DNA of 64,000 nt from Tribonema minus. Its lineage: Eukaryota; Sar; Xanthophyceae; Tribonematales; Tribonemataceae. This document shows positions 40,401-55,400 of this stretch, one piece after another (the first letter of the stretch is position 1; each line of letters starts with the position of its first letter). The stretch spans positions 186,001-250,000 of the forward strand of contig JAFCMP010000011.1 of the NCBI GenBank assembly GCA_017506865.1. Reading direction: 5' to 3'. The notes under the pieces are model-generated. The model saw only the letters and a list, made by a program, of their open reading frames with translations. It did no database searches and was not told where the DNA came from. A program made the translations under genes and the position numbers.

Positions 40401-43400
40401 TCCCTACCGTTACTTTGGCCTTGTGATCCCTACCGTCACTTTGCCAACACTACACCATACATAGTACTTGTATGTCAACCTTGTTGTGGATTGGTGTTGC
40501 TGTACAGTGTCTTGCTTGCGACTGCTTGTTCCTGATTGTGAAGTATGACTGCTTGCGGCTGACGCTTTCTTGTTTGATGGTGGTGATGACTGCTGCAATT
40601 TCAGGAGTGCTACAACATCCCATATGAAGTTCAAGATGTGGATGAGTGCAGGTGAGTGAATGACTCATGAATCAATAGTGGTTGATTGCAGCCGCAATGC
40701 GTTTTTGTGGCAAGCCGATTGGTTGACTGTACGTTCAAGCCTGAGTTGTCAAATGTATTCACGCACGAGATTGCCTGCTCTGTTGGACCTGCTCAGCATG
40801 GTGCAGCTCAAGCAGCTGCGAGCATTGTCATTGCGTGCACACTGAACCGCTGGCTTCGCCTGGACTTTTCATTACATAGCAGCATCCACATACGCAATGT
40901 ATAATCCAGAATATATGGGGGTACCATATTCGCTCTGTGATGTGTGTTATTTTGCTGTCCGCAACGTGCACTGTCAGCATCAAGTCTGCTCAAAATTTGC
41001 ACTGCTGTTTGCTGTTCTTCTAGATACAAAGTGTATCGCCAAAATTGCATGGGTACAGTGTCTGCTCCGTGATGTGTGTCATTTTACTTGCGCAAAGTGC
41101 ACAAGTGACATGAAGTCTGATTGTAATTTGTAATGCTGTTCGCTGTTGTTGTGGGCATGCGGCAGCCTGCCCAGCGACCACGCATGGCATCACAACTGCC
41201 ACGCTTCGGCGCGGTGTGCAAACACCATCGGTGAGTCCATGCTCCTGTGCTCTTGTGACCAGTGGATGTGCCTGAGTAGTGAGCGAACGGGACATTGTAG
41301 CCTTGGGGAACAGGCCTCGGAATGTGTGTTTTTTGCGAAGAGTCCAGGGGAGGAAGCAGCATGTGCATCACTTATGGATCGTACAGTGAAGCAAGTGTAG
41401 GCACGTAGCTGCAGCAGAGTACTAGCTGATAGGCTAGCATTGAAGGTAGAGGTGACTGAGTAGCGAGTGAACGTGATGATGTAGTGTTGATGCTGCTATA
41501 GCAGGGCATCACGTTACGCCCCATTTAATGTGGTTGCAGGGCGTCATTACTGCCAGCGTGTGATTGCGCCAGAAAACGTCAATGAAACCCCTTTGCCTTG
41601 TTTCACACAATGAGTAGTCGAAGGTACTGTAGATCTGAGACCAAGCTGCAGCGTAGCCATGAGGTGATCAATGCGGGGATCGATGAATTCAGGTTAACGC
41701 TGCTGACAAGGCACTAGACGTGACAAATGCAAGCTGAAAACTGGGAGCCAGTTGACGTCCCAATCGTGTCATTGCGAACTGTCAGTGTGAGGGCGCGATT
41801 CTGCTTGTCCTGACCTGAGACCAGAATATCTTGTGATATTGCGAGCAGCTATGACTGCAAGTGATCTGCTCACGCTTGGAGGATATGACACAAGAGTTCA
41901 CCCTGTTATCTGTGGGTGATGGAGACTTCGATTCATCACGAATAGTACGCCAACAGCATAACCTGATTGTTAAAACAGAATAAGCTAGAACCGCGCAGTT
42001 TACTTATATACCGGAAGTTCCACACTGTACTTACACATTAAGGCATTTAACAACGGAAGTTCCACACTGTACCTCCACATTAAAGACTGGCAGCGGGGCT
42101 GAGCACTGCCCCAAAGCGGCCTAATCTTTTTTGTCTTTCTGTGTAGGCCCTCAAGGAAACGTGTCACAACAGAAATTGTGTCAGGGTTAGGGACAGGGTT
42201 AGGGTTAGGTCTAGGGTTAGGATTAGGGTTAGGGTTAGAGTTAGGAGGTCCACGCCGCTATTCTGCTCACCGTGCTTTGATAAAACTCGGCAGTTGACAC
42301 TGCAGTCAAACTCTGCAGCACGTCTCTTGTGGTGCGGTGTTGTCCTCACAGCAACTCGTCGCAGTAGTTGCCAGGGATATGATATCATGCAATGGTTGGG
42401 GTCAGAGTCAGTCAACGCGTTTCGTAACATTTTGACCCTGCAGGCAGCTATGATTGCGCTTGCCCGGCATACACCTGGGGAATGCGGAACAGCGGCAGCC
42501 CGGCCTTAACTGCAGACGACAGGTAAACAGCATGCAACTTGAATAGCCTTCACAGCTCTCAGCCTTTGCACGTATCCCTGCGCAGCATGGGATGTTATGT
42601 GCTGCATTAGCACTACACCACTGGAACACCAATGGTGCTACTGCACCAGTCCTTTCTCAGGCCGCGCTGATGTTGTACTCAAAGTTGGCCTTAACTGCAG
42701 AGGACAGGTGAACAGCATGCAACACGAGCAGTGTTTGTGGCTTTTGACAATCTCATGTACCCCTGCACAGCTGGGGGTGTGAGCTGCTTGAGCACTGGAA
42801 ACACCAGCTGTTGCATGTCAGTGCTAAGCAGTCTCCACTCTGATGTTATGCTAATGGAAACGAATCAAGAAATTGCAGAGCTCAAGGTGACAAGGTGTGG
42901 TTAGCCGCAAATGCCTTCCACCAATAACCGTGGTCGCCACTGCTGCGGCAATTGGCCGCGAGTCAAACAGTGCCACTATATCCACAGCTAATGTTGTATG
43001 TGTAGTGGGCATGCAAGCATCAGCTGCTCAGGTATAGCTTGGGGTGTGACATGCTGCTTGAGCATAGGAAACACCAGCTGCTGTTGCATGTTATCTCTAT
43101 TCAACCTCAACTTTGACATCACGCTCATGTTGTACGCGAAGTGGGCATGCAAGCATCAGCAGCTCAGGCGCTGGGAGGCATTTCATCATCATCAGTCCCT
43201 TTTTATTGCACCCACGCTTTCAATACACACCAACCCTGATCGTAGTCCTTCGCAAAGCCATCACGCCAAGTGAGGGGATACTTGATGGTATGTATGCTAT
43301 ACAGTTATGTCAAGCTTTGCGTGACCAAAGATGACTGCAGAAAGACTGCAGAAAGACATGCTGGACTTTGTAGTCTACATTCGAGAAGGCCTGCTCTATC

Positions 43401-46400
43401 CCCAGCTCTTGTGTTCCGCCAACCGGGCTTTGACGTACTGTTTGCTTGTAAACAGTTTGCTTCTTGCACTGACTGTGCAGAGAAAACCTTCCCAGGAAGC
43501 TGGTCACTGAAATGTCTGCTCACCGTTTGCTAACGGTACTGTCCACGCAGAGACAACCTTCCCGGGAAGTGCGGTGGACGTCGGAGCACTGCTGACTGCT
43601 GCAAGGAACTCAGATGGTACGTAACGCACGGAACGCAGTTGTTCGGCGTGCACGTTACCCATTGCAGCTATTTATAAACAAGTGTTTTGAAGTGATACTT
43701 CAAGTACGTCGGAGCACCGCTGACTGCTGCAAAGAACTCAGATGGTACCCACAGCACGCAGTTATTCGGCACGCACGTTGCACATTTCAGTTATCTTTAA
43801 ATTAGTGTGTTTTGAAGTGACACTTCAAGTACGGCGGAGCACTGCTGACTGCAACGAACTCAGATGGTACGCAACGCACGAAACGCATTGGTTTCATGGC
43901 GTTCATCCGTGTTCCTTTTCTTGATAGAGTCTTGTGAGTACATTATCGTACGTTGAAATGACATGGTGTACTTCAAGTATGATTATACAGCAAATCAAAT
44001 AAGAGTCATAGAATTATGTGGTGCACAGCGGAGCTTTGCTGACTGCTGCAATGAACTCAGATGTTACGCTCTTAATGCAGTTCTTCGGCTCGCACGTTGC
44101 ACACGGCAGCTATGTACAAAACCTTTGAAGTGATACCTCAAGTACGTTTATCCTCACAAGTGCAACACACCGCATGAGGATTCCAAAGCTAGCACTTTCG
44201 TATGAAACCCATTGGCTCGTGCATGCCGTCATTATAGTGCTGGACTTTGTATTTGCTGACAGTGTCTGCTATGCATGTCTGCTGTAGCCGCCGTGATTCG
44301 GCAGACTGCCACTCACCTGAATTTCAAATTTTGTGGCACTCAAACTGCAACATCACTTGCGCCTCTGGTGAAGTTGTCTTGACTGCAACAGCTATGGGTG
44401 GCAGACTCTGTGCTGCAGACACGAATGCGTGGTTGGCTGCTTTCACCGCTTTTTTCGATGCACTGAATTTTTATTTTCAACTTTTTTCACGTCTCAAGCT
44501 GAAGTCGTAGTGATCATGTTGGTGGACGGCACCTTGTTAACCTGTTGTCTGATACTGCTGTTGACGTTGCTCGCTGCTGCAGCGATGGCGACCCCAAGCT
44601 GTGCGCGCGCGCTTGCAAGGGCGACTTCAGGTACCGCATGTACCGCATGTGATAGTACTTCGAAGCATCTAACTTCACGAAATGTGTTGGCATTGATTGA
44701 TTTTGAAGTGTCTGATTTTGGCTTGCTTCTTACCGTAGGCGATGGCGATTAAGCCCCCCCCATGGATTAAGGTAGGGGATGGTGATTGAGGGAGGGGTTA
44801 AAGGCCATGATACAGGCACTAGGCAGACAACAGACGCTACGACGGGGGGTACATGGAATAAGACGGGTACATGGAATAAGACCCCCCCCCCCCCCCCCAT
44901 GAACATGCACACAGTGCCCATCATGCGTCACTCACACCGAGTGAGACGTCTCTACGCCATGTTTCATGCGATAATAAGCTGAATTTCCTTTTCCATTGTG
45001 TACCCAAAGTCCAGGCACCTCGGTACACACATGTGTCAACCTCATAACTTCAAGTAATTGTACCGTTGAAGTTCGAGCAACTTTATGGTGTTGTGTGCGT
45101 GTGTTAGTCAGAGAGACGCATAGCGAGAGGCACCGTGGCGCTGGCAACGCTACTGATCATGATGTGCGCGAGCTTCTCGCACTGCATGTGTCACTGCTTT
45201 CCATCTGCTGCACGCACGTCAACTTACTGCCAAACCGTAGGAGAACATGAAATGCTGGAGTGCATTCCAAGCACTCCATGAGTGACAGCGTGCACAGACC
45301 GATCAATCTAGCAGGTCCTTTGCTGCAATCTAAATCTAGGCATCGTCTGGCGTGAAAGCTTTGGTGCGTTGCGTGTTTGGACCCCGCTTCATGCCCATTA
45401 CCCGGCGCATGAGACGCATCTCGTCGTGCCCGAGACGCTAAGCCGGGGGGTACATGGTATAAGACGGGCTCCCCTAGCATGATACGACGCATTCGGCCCC
45501 AAAAGTGCTAGACGGGGGGGGCTTAATCGCCATCGCCTACGGTAGGCATTGCGTGCAAGTCGATGCTTGCAGCACTATGTTGTTCGGCTGCATGTGAGAC
45601 CAGCTGCTTGAGCACGTGTGCAGTATATCTTTTCAAATTTATTCATTAAACGGGCATCCAGCACTTGGCTGTATAGGCGACTGTGCTTCTCAAACATCTT
45701 TGCTCAGGCGTCCAGGAATGTATGAGTTGCGAGCGCTTGAAGCGCATGCATTGCATGCCTACATAACGAACGGGCATGATACATTTACCTGCTAACATGG
45801 TGGTTATAGAAAACCTACCTTGACAAGTGCACAATGTGTACAACAGCAACATGATGAAACGCTTGCGCCTCCTCACTGCTGCCCAGTCACACAGGAGACT
45901 ATGTGTATGACAGCAACATGATGAGACCTTGTGCTTGCTCACTGCTGCTCATTCATACACCGCCACGTATGTATATACATCAGTACTTCATTGAAGTACA
46001 CATCATGTCAAATGTATGACATGATGAAATCCTTGTGCCTGCTCACTGCTGCTCACTTGCACACTGCCACCAACTCTCTTGCACTCGCAGTTGCACGGAT
46101 GACTCTTGCTACGGCATCACATGCCCGGCGCATGCCAGCTGCCAGGCGCTGGACGTCAGATCCAGGTGCGTTTTTACAGATCTGGTCTTGCTTGTAGGCG
46201 TGCCCGTTGCACCCTAACTAGACTCTTGGCATGGACGTTGTCAGACGCCTTGCATGTGCTGACGGCCACTCACTGAGCCTGGCCTGCTTGGACTTGGGTA
46301 CATCAAAGTATGTAGTGCACAAAGCCCAGGCATGTACGTATGGACTTGTATTTATAAAGGCCCAAGGGAGGCCGGGTTGCCTATGCAATCGAAAAGCTTG

Positions 46401-49400
46401 CGTCAACGCAGCAGCCTAGTCTGCGCTGTGCCCTAGGAGCTTGGATACCGGCGCCGCAACACAGCCCAGCATTCGCGCTCCACGTGTGTACGCCATAACG
46501 CGCTCCGCCAACTCCCGCGCCAGCGATATGCTCAGCTCAATGAGGATCTGACGCTTAGCTAACCCGGCCTTGCGTAACACATCTGCCTTCCCCCCCCCTG
46601 AGCACAGTGCTGAGTGCATTGCCAACTCCTTAACAAAAAGGCTTGTCTGCTTGCCCAGCCGTCCGTACGACTCCTGCACGAATGGCACAAAAGCCCAAGA
46701 TGACGTCAAGGTGCCGGTGTGGTGCTTGACCTTCGCGTCCTCCCCCACCCCAGCAGCATAGCCGTCCGTGTTCGAGGCATTTGTTCTGCCTGTCAGGTTC
46801 GAGCTCGCTGTGGGCGCGCGCACACTTGTGTCTAGCACTATTCCCTTGTTACGGTATGCACTGCTAAAGTGCAGACACCCTGGGTCAATGACTGTGTCCG
46901 CCCGATACCCCGGTACCTTGAAGACGCTAGCGTCCTCATTGCGGACAATAGAGACATGGTGCTGTCTCAAGATGCGCTGCAGGCACCGCTTTTGGGCAGT
47001 GTGTGTCGCGTTGTGCCCCCGTATGTGCTGGCTGGGGCAGCTGATCGCATGCGTGGAGGTGGGGCTCACATCACTGCACCGCCATGGGCACACCTCGCCC
47101 TGTATGCCCCACCCGTCTATGAAGATCGCAATCAAAATCATCGTGGCTGCTGCCATACTGGACATGGGCGCCGCACCCGGGCGGTCATTGGCAGTGGGTG
47201 GCACGCTCATCCACGCCATTGCCCCGGACGCACGCTGGCTGCGCAGCTGCGCCAGGACCCGTGCGCTAGCCTGTTGGCGGCGGCGGCTGGTGTCGCGCGA
47301 GTCACCAATAGGTGCAGCCTGCGTCGGCTTGCCCACGGCACCAGCCGAGGCAGCCTCTAGGTCCTCCACCAGGCAATCCTCGTATTGACGTCGAAGAACA
47401 TTTGAAAGGCCGGCTTGTAGTCCGTGCGTGAAGTGACCGCGCCGGCGGCGGGGCACTACCTTCCTGCAGATCTCATCAGCATAGGCCTCCCAGTCGTCGT
47501 CGTCGTCCTCCTGCCCGCCGCTGCAGCTGCTTTCTTCCGCGCTAGTTTGTGTTTTAGCGGGCGTGGAAGGGGCAGCCGCGGCAGCGGCTTGAGGGCCAGG
47601 TACGGTCGCCGCCGCAGCGGCCGCCTCGGCGCCAGGCACAATGCCGTGGGTGTGTGGGGCTGGCTCAGTGGTCACTGTCTCCGTGACGGCAGTTGCGGCG
47701 TAGATCGCTTGCACCGCAGTGGGGAGCGTCGACGCTGCGGCCGTCGTATCTGCTGCCCACCGTAGCAACGATGCTGGGAGCTGCTCGGCCACAGCTGTGC
47801 GTGATTTTTCGCCGCCATCAGCTGTCAGCGCTCGCGTAGAGCGTCGCACGGCCTCGATGATTGGCGGCAGTCCCTGGTCCTCGCGTATTGCGCATGAGTG
47901 CTGCGCGAACCAGGTGACTGCGCCGTGTTCGTCAGTGCCGAGCCTCAGGGCCCCTGCTGCCACAGTGGCATGAATTATTGCCGGCCTCAGTGTTGTGCAT
48001 GCCTGGGCCGTGTATGCGGCTGGTGCCAGTAGCCCCAAAAGCGGCATGCCCAGACCGCCTCGTCGCTCCGGCAACCGTGACGCCCGCAGTGGCACTGCGA
48101 TGTCCGTGAGTTCTGGCGGGCCCAAGCGCGGCAATACCAGCACGCTGCCACTGCTGGCTTCCTCATTGTCACCAGCAGTGCAGGCGGCCAGCAGGTGTGA
48201 CTTCATGGCTGCCGCGGTAGAGCAGCCGTGCAGATGCAGCATGCGTTCGAGCGTCCATGCACAGAACCCGTCAAACGCGTGCAACCATGTCTCACTCAAA
48301 GCCGTGTCAACGACCCGAGCTAAGAAGCCCATGCGCTTCGTCAGTGACCTGCGTAGAATGAACTGTGCTGCCTGTAGGTGATGCCGCGCCATTCCAGCTA
48401 GCTGCCACGACAATCGCCATGTCCCTGCGTCGACAAGATGCTTGCTCATGGCAGCGTGCACATAGGCTGGGTGCCCTACCGGTACCCCGACCGACGTAAA
48501 GCCCTGACTGGATTCTGGCATGGTGGTGTCCACAAACGGTATGTCAAGGGCGCGCAGGCGTGCTCTGGCCGCTTCATCAAACACTGTGCCGCGCATGGCG
48601 ATGGCCAGCGACTTGTCTGGTCGAACGCGTAGGCCCCCTGCCGCCAGCCGGCGGATCACCTCTGCCACCCCAGCGGCCGCTGCATCGTCGAAGTAGGCAG
48701 CTTGCAGCACGTTGAGGTCATCCAGGAAAGCGCAGTGCGGGGCTGGCGGTTCCGCTGTGCTGTGGCCGTAGGCCGGCATACTGCCGGGCGTCGCATTCAC
48801 TCCATCAGGGTAGAAGAGTAGGAAGGCCGCTGCCACTGCAAAGTACAGCGGCCCTAGAGGGTCCCCTTGCTGGCACCCTAGGTGGGAGCAGATAATGCGA
48901 GCTTCACCGTTCACCTCCACCCGCATCTCTGGGGCAGTGTCACCACAGTATACGGACTCAAAGTGCGGGAGCAGCTCCGGACAGAAGAGCATAAGCCCCC
49001 GCACAATGGCGGCGCGATCCACACTGTTAAATGCGTTCTCACAGTCCAGTTGGATAGTGGTGCCATACAGCTCGTGCCACACGCGCGCGCGCGCTGCCAC
49101 ATGCTCGACGCCAGACCGGTATCCTACGCCAAACTGCGACATGGAGGCCAGCAGCCCCGATATCTTGCCCTTGACACTCCGTGCCGCTGTGGACCCGAGG
49201 AGTCTGCGCCAGACACTGGAGCAGGCGATCGGACGCCGCTTCTGTCCTATGCCTGAGAGGGCCGCGGCGCGGAGAAGCCGTTGCGATTGCTCCGGCAGCA
49301 GTTCGGGCTCAACAAGCAGCGTCGTGAACACCTTGGCCAGGTGATGAGCGAATGCCGGTTCCATCACATCTGATTCTGAATCACCAGCTAGTCCTGGCGA

Positions 49401-52400
49401 GGCACTGCTCACGGGGCGGGTGGCTGCTTTCACTGGTGCACCAGGCCCAGCGGCCATCAAGAGGTGTTCATAGCGTAGGCCGTCCAGCCCTCCTGCCTTC
49501 CCCGCCCCTGCTGCGGACAAGGTCGACAGTATGTCTGCCGCCTCCACCTCGAGGCGCCGTCCGGCTGCGCTGGCAGCATCCTCAGGCCTATCGCTGTGAT
49601 CATGTGCCTGACCCGATTCGAAGACAGGACTGCCGCTGCCAGCTGGCCCGGTGGTCGTTGCCACCCCTGCGCTGTGTAAGCAGTGCCGCCGGGCGTCGCG
49701 TACCAGGCCGCGCACTTGCTCCATTGGCGTATCGACTACCCCCGGCCGGGTGCCAGTTTCAGGGTGCTTTGCTGCCAGCACCTGTGCCGTGACCTCGTCT
49801 GCTGGGGCGCATGCTTCACGCGCCTCTAGTCGTGCGGCAGCCAAGCCTACCCCCCGTCGCTTGCCTGAGAGGGCAGCGCATGCTGTTTGCTGCCTGGAGT
49901 CAGCCTCCGTCCAGTCGGCATCGAAGTTCGTTTGTGCCGACGCCATAGCTGCGTTGTTTGGTTTGGGGGCCCGCAGCGCCGCTGCTGCTGACAGCGTCTT
50001 TCTCAGTAGCTCCGCGAAGTCGCCAGACAGCAACGCTGCCAGCCGGGCCGCAGGCGGCATACCGGTTCCCTCCGGTTGCCTACCAAAGGCCATCGCTGCT
50101 AGCAGGTGCAGCAGCCTGTAGCCGCGCTGCACTAGAGTCTGAGAAACCTGATGAGCAAACGCCCCGGCACCATGGTGGAGGCGCACCCGTGCCGCCTCAC
50201 GTGCACTGTCTGTGGCGTCCGCCAGTAGTCGTGTGGCGTGCTCCACTAGCCGTGCCCACTGGGTGCACTGCAGCTGAGTGCGGAAGGGGTTGGCAGTCGT
50301 GGTGAACCGCAGCAGCAGTAGATCCGCCTCATTGGTCTGGTCAAGTGCGTGGACGACCGAGGGCGTCGAGAGGTCCCAAGCCAGGGATGCTCGTGCCTGG
50401 GGCTTTGAGGGCCTGCCACTGGTGGTGGTGGTCGGGGGGGGCGGTGACGCGGCATCGTCCGGCGGGTCCACGTCCATGTCCGCCCATCCCACGGCCGTCC
50501 CGCGGGGGGGGCTGCTGTCCTGCAGCCTCAGGCTGTCAGACTGAGTGCGGCTGCCGGCGCTGCTAGGCGGTGCCGCAGCAGCTGCCGTTCGGCGCCGGCG
50601 TTGCGCGCCGGTTGCCGTGGCCGCCGGGCGTTTCTTGCTAGACTTTGAGTTGGCAGCGCCACTAGCCGGCACCGCCGGTAGTTTTGGAGGTGTCGCTGCG
50701 GCAGCCCCCGCCGCCGCGGCCGCGCCGTCGCTACCCGCACCCCCGCCCTCGGACTGGCCCGGGGGTACTGCCGGGCGTGCGCGCGTGGGGGCGCTTCCAT
50801 TCCGTCGACACGTGTGGCATGGCGAGGTCAGCGCGCATTGCCTCTGCCCCGCGCTGGCTGACATATGGACCAGGCCGCAGGCACCTGTGCATGCACTCAG
50901 CTTCCTTACCGCCCGTAGGAAGTCTTCTGCCGTGCAACCATACATGGTGCTCATCTCCTGCACATGCTTGGCATGGTGTGCCCCAGTGCTGCAGGTACTG
51001 CTGCCTGAAGGGGCACAGTCACCGGATGGGTCGTGATCAACCTGCTGCCGGATGCCCTTGGCGTATGCTGCCGCCGGATTTTGCTGACAGTGTGATGTGC
51101 TCGCCTCAGGGTTCAGCATCGACCTCGTGCAGCTACCACCGTTGAAGTGGGCCACTACCGGTGCCATGCGGCTCGCAGCTGACAGTTTGCCTCGCTGTTT
51201 GCTGTCCTCTTTCTGACCAAGCTGCCAAAATGCCAGTGTGCATAGTGGACACCTCAGTGGCTCAGGCTGCTGTGGCAACTGCAGCGCAGTACGGGGCTGT
51301 GTCCGACTCGGAGCCGTGATGTGGGTGCTGTCAGCTTGAGTGGTCGCCGACGCTGTCATAGTGGTTGGCAAGGGCGGAGCTGCCGCAGGGGCGACAAGCA
51401 GTTCAAAGTGTCCCACATTTGTATATAGCCCAGGCGGCGTCCACAGCACATCCAGATGGCAGTCAGGCTGAGCTGGAGTCGCCGGTGCGAATACCGCTGG
51501 CAGCCCCATCAGTTGTGCCAGCACCAGCCCTGTTGATTTTTGCGTGCTGCCAGTGGCCTGAGGCTTGGCCTGCCACACCGTCACCGAGACCGCGTAGACC
51601 GCTGCAACAATGGCCCACACAGACAAACCGAGGGGCCGTCCCCACACGCCCTCTTCCTGTAGGCGTTGCAGCAGGAGCGTGTGCCCGCTGTCCTTGCTAT
51701 CCGTTTCATTTGTGCCGTACTCGATTGCGAGGCAGCGAGCGCGTGTCCCGTACGTGTCGAATTGTTCACGTGTACACGCAGGTTGGGCTGCGGCATGCGC
51801 GGTCAGTTGACGCATCGATGACATGCTGGCCCCTTGTTTGCCCGCCCCCTGCGTGACGTATGCCACCATCCCGTCCAGCAGTGCCTCTCGCATGGCAATC
51901 ACCAGCGCTGGGGCCGGCAGTCCGTGCTCAACTGCGACGCTGCCTATGCCGTGTAGAGCTGTATGAATCAGGCAGTTGCCGTTGCCCACGTTGCTCACGG
52001 GGCGAAGCTCCCCACCACGTGCTAGCGTCGCTGTGTTTTCCCCAAGCGCCTGTTTGTGGAGTGCCTGCAGGCCCGTGTGCCAAGTGGAAAAGCCATAGTT
52101 GGTGGCTTTTGCCAGCGCGTCTTGCTGCTCCTCCACGGTGACTGTATGGCACACGGTTGAGGGTATCCGGGTCGCCACCGTCACGGTGGTGACCTTCGCC
52201 GGCCCGGATATTGGTGCTGAGGGGGCAGAGGCACCGCCCCTTGGCGGTGTGGTGGCTGGTGCCAGCTGCCCTAGGGGTGCAGGAGAATTGTCGCACTGGG
52301 CCTGTCGCTCCTGCGTCCGCCGTCTGTGTTTACCTCTGCGTCGACTGCGCTTTCCACTGGCAACCATAGCCGTGACAGATGCTGTCTCGGTCATTGTTGC

Positions 52401-55400
52401 GTGGGTGCTGTTATCACCGGCCTGCGTTACGTCTGACTCGCCATGTTTCCCGGCTGGCTGGCGAGGCGACCTGGCAACGACCGGTTCCCTAAGGGAGAGT
52501 TGGTCAAACACCGCTGCCAGGTCGTTACCCTCTTCTCGGAGGGAGAGCAAGCTGAACGTGACCGTCAGGTCATGCATCTGATTCACCAGCGGTGCGCAGG
52601 GAGTCCGGCCCAGCAGGGTCTGTGTTGCTGGCGCGTGCAGTCGGCGTGACACCCAGGCATGTACTGTAAAGCGCACAAGCACCGCACATTGCATCTACCA
52701 GCCAACGGCATCCAGGACCAAATATGCAGCAACACTGAACCTGTTATGTTTGTAAAATCCGGTATGGACTCTCAGCAGTGTACTTTTAATGCAGTTTGCC
52801 TTTTGCTGATCCACTAAAAAAACATCATTCAGTTGAAGGCCACTCTGTTGTCTGCTCGATTTTACATGCCTTTCACTGGCCTCTTTCATACGTTCTGCTT
52901 CTGCCGCTTTTGCAGGGGCCCTCAATGCAGCCTCCCTCCCTGCCCTGAATTGCGCATACCCTTCACACAAGCGCCGAACAGCGCCGAACACTGGCTGCTC
53001 TCTTGAACGCTCTCTGTGGTTGCTTGCTGGCATCCTTGCAGTGGAGAGGAAGCGGCTGTGAGCGACATAGCACCAGAATACACTGCATATGTGTGCATGT
53101 GCCAGCAGGGCTACGTCATGACCGAAGCCAACGTGTGCATCAAGAAGGTGGAGGTGAGTTGCTTTTGTTGAATCAGTTTGCGGGGTACAAGTGCTGTGCC
53201 GCTTGCACACAAGAATTCGATGCCATAAAGCGGCAGAGTCAATACTTGAATCTCACAAGTTGAGGCCCGCCATGTTGGGCTGGTGTGGTGTAAGTTCAGG
53301 TTCGCTAGTGCACAAGGCTGCTGCTAGGTAAAACGCAGGGGTCAGAGCGATTGCGAGGACACATGTCACTCAAAACCCTACTTAATACGGTGTGTCACTG
53401 CACGGCGTGCTGATGCGATCAAATGATTGATCATGCTACAACACAGGCAAGGTGCATTTCAAACTTCTAGTCTACAGGGCGGCTTTGCTCAAATTCAAGG
53501 CACGTTTGATGCGCCAGTGGCATCCGTTTGTCTCTACAGAAGTCTGCAGAATCAGTTTACAGTTTACTCTGCATTTGAAGTGAGCAATTGTTGGTGTGTT
53601 TGGCAATTCTAATGCAGGCCAGATATCCCTCAGATAACTTACTTCACACCACAAGGAATGAAGGTGCTCTTGCGGAAGCAACAAATGCCAGTCGCGTGGA
53701 TTATCATAAATACCATTCCATCATCAGTTGGTGGTGAGTTCATTGCATGCAATATGAGTTCATTTCATGCAATATTAAGCTTTCAAATGTGGTTTGACTG
53801 ATTTGTGTTTGTTGATTGTGATGCTGCAGCCAGTCAACATGGCGTGCGAAGCGGGTAACAACAGCTGCCCAGTCAACTGCAAGTGCACCACTGTGGGGGA
53901 GTCATCTTACAAGTGCAGCGCTAAGGTATGTATTGTTTGTGTTTACGCATACATACCCACCTTGAAGGTGGCAAACCATTGTCATGTATGCTCAGGACAT
54001 TTACAGCCCTACTGCGCAGTATGGTCTCGTGCAGTTGGCGTGCACCCACCAGTTCAGACCCAGTGCTTGTATTTGCCACAGACACTGCACGTACTTCCAA
54101 AGACTGGCCCAGTTGCACCATGACCTTCCTTGTTTTCTAGGAGCATGAAGCACGTCATGGATAGACAGTGCTTCAAACTAATGATCCCCAGGGTGTCGGA
54201 GCACTTCGGTTGACGCCAGTGTTTTATGTACCCGCTGAATGAAACAACAAGCCCCCTTCTTCACTCACAGCTGATGCATCATGCATTCCACGTGCTGTGC
54301 GTGCTGGCAGCCAGGGTTCAGAGCCATACTGGGAGAGCCCAGCGCGCCAGCCGACAGCACGGACGAAGCAGACGCGTACACACGGCAGGACCACATTGCA
54401 GCATGCCTCAGCGAGAAGGTTCCCGAGGTATAACAATAATCAATAACCACAGCACGCCATTCAGCACGCCATGTTCGTGATCAGTGATGCCTCGTTGCTT
54501 GAGGAAATGTTCACAATAACCATCTGCTAAGGGTACGTACCCCCCCCCCCCCCTTCCCCCATGATGCACACGTTCTCGTATGCTTCGTCGACGTACACGT
54601 CATGTTATCAACGGGAGCGAAAAAAATTGTCCTCGCGTCCCCATTTCCTGGTAGGGTATCGTCAACTCGCCGTTCCACTTTATCATTTGCTGATACCCCC
54701 TTCTCCTTCAAGAATACAAAAGGAATGGTATACCACTGCACTGAACCAGGGCAGGAGACTGTGCGTTTAGAGCGCATTCCGAGCGGCTCATGTGCTACGC
54801 CGACGTTCACATGGTTGAACCTCAGAGTCGATTACGTTGAGCGTTGCTGACGCACGAGACTCATACTTTTGAGTGCTTTTTAAAAAACACGACGGTGTTG
54901 CAGCTCTTTTGTATTTTCCACAGTAATCACGTTTTGTCGGCTACACGGTATTCATTGCCTCTGTTAGTTTGCCGTTTGTTTGACCGCAACCCATTTGTCG
55001 AAGTACAAGTGTAACCAAATTACTGTCTCTCTGCCATGATACTATTGTTTGAGTGCCGTTGTCGCTATGTAATGTCACAGCTAAATGCATTCTGCCAGGC
55101 TCTCACATCACCTGCATGTGATCATCTGCTCAAACACGCTGACCAGCCAGCCGCGCTGCGTGTTTCGCGCACATTTCAACTAATGTTCTTGGACGCAGCT
55201 TTTCCCAACCACTGATTTTGCCTTGTCGGACTTCCTGCTTCGCAGATACTTGTGAACGGCCAAAACCCCCTGCGACTGCACCAAGGCGACACCTACAGTG
55301 AGCTAGGGGTGACCGTCAATGACGAGAATGAGCAGGTGAGCCGATCTTCAACTTCAATGACTCGTGCATTTTGCGATGGTTGCAATGGCTTCCAATGCTC

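Noticed and set aside
46768-47388. Plus-strand ORFs under the retrotransposon (up to 206 codons)
   Set aside because: Antisense shadows of the intact 2092-codon minus-strand ORF.
52695-53210. Minus-strand ORF just upstream of the retrotransposon ORF, as a possible ORF1
   Set aside because: It overlaps the host exon 53042-53153 in antisense and has no nucleic-acid-binding motif; only the part below 53041 could belong to the element.
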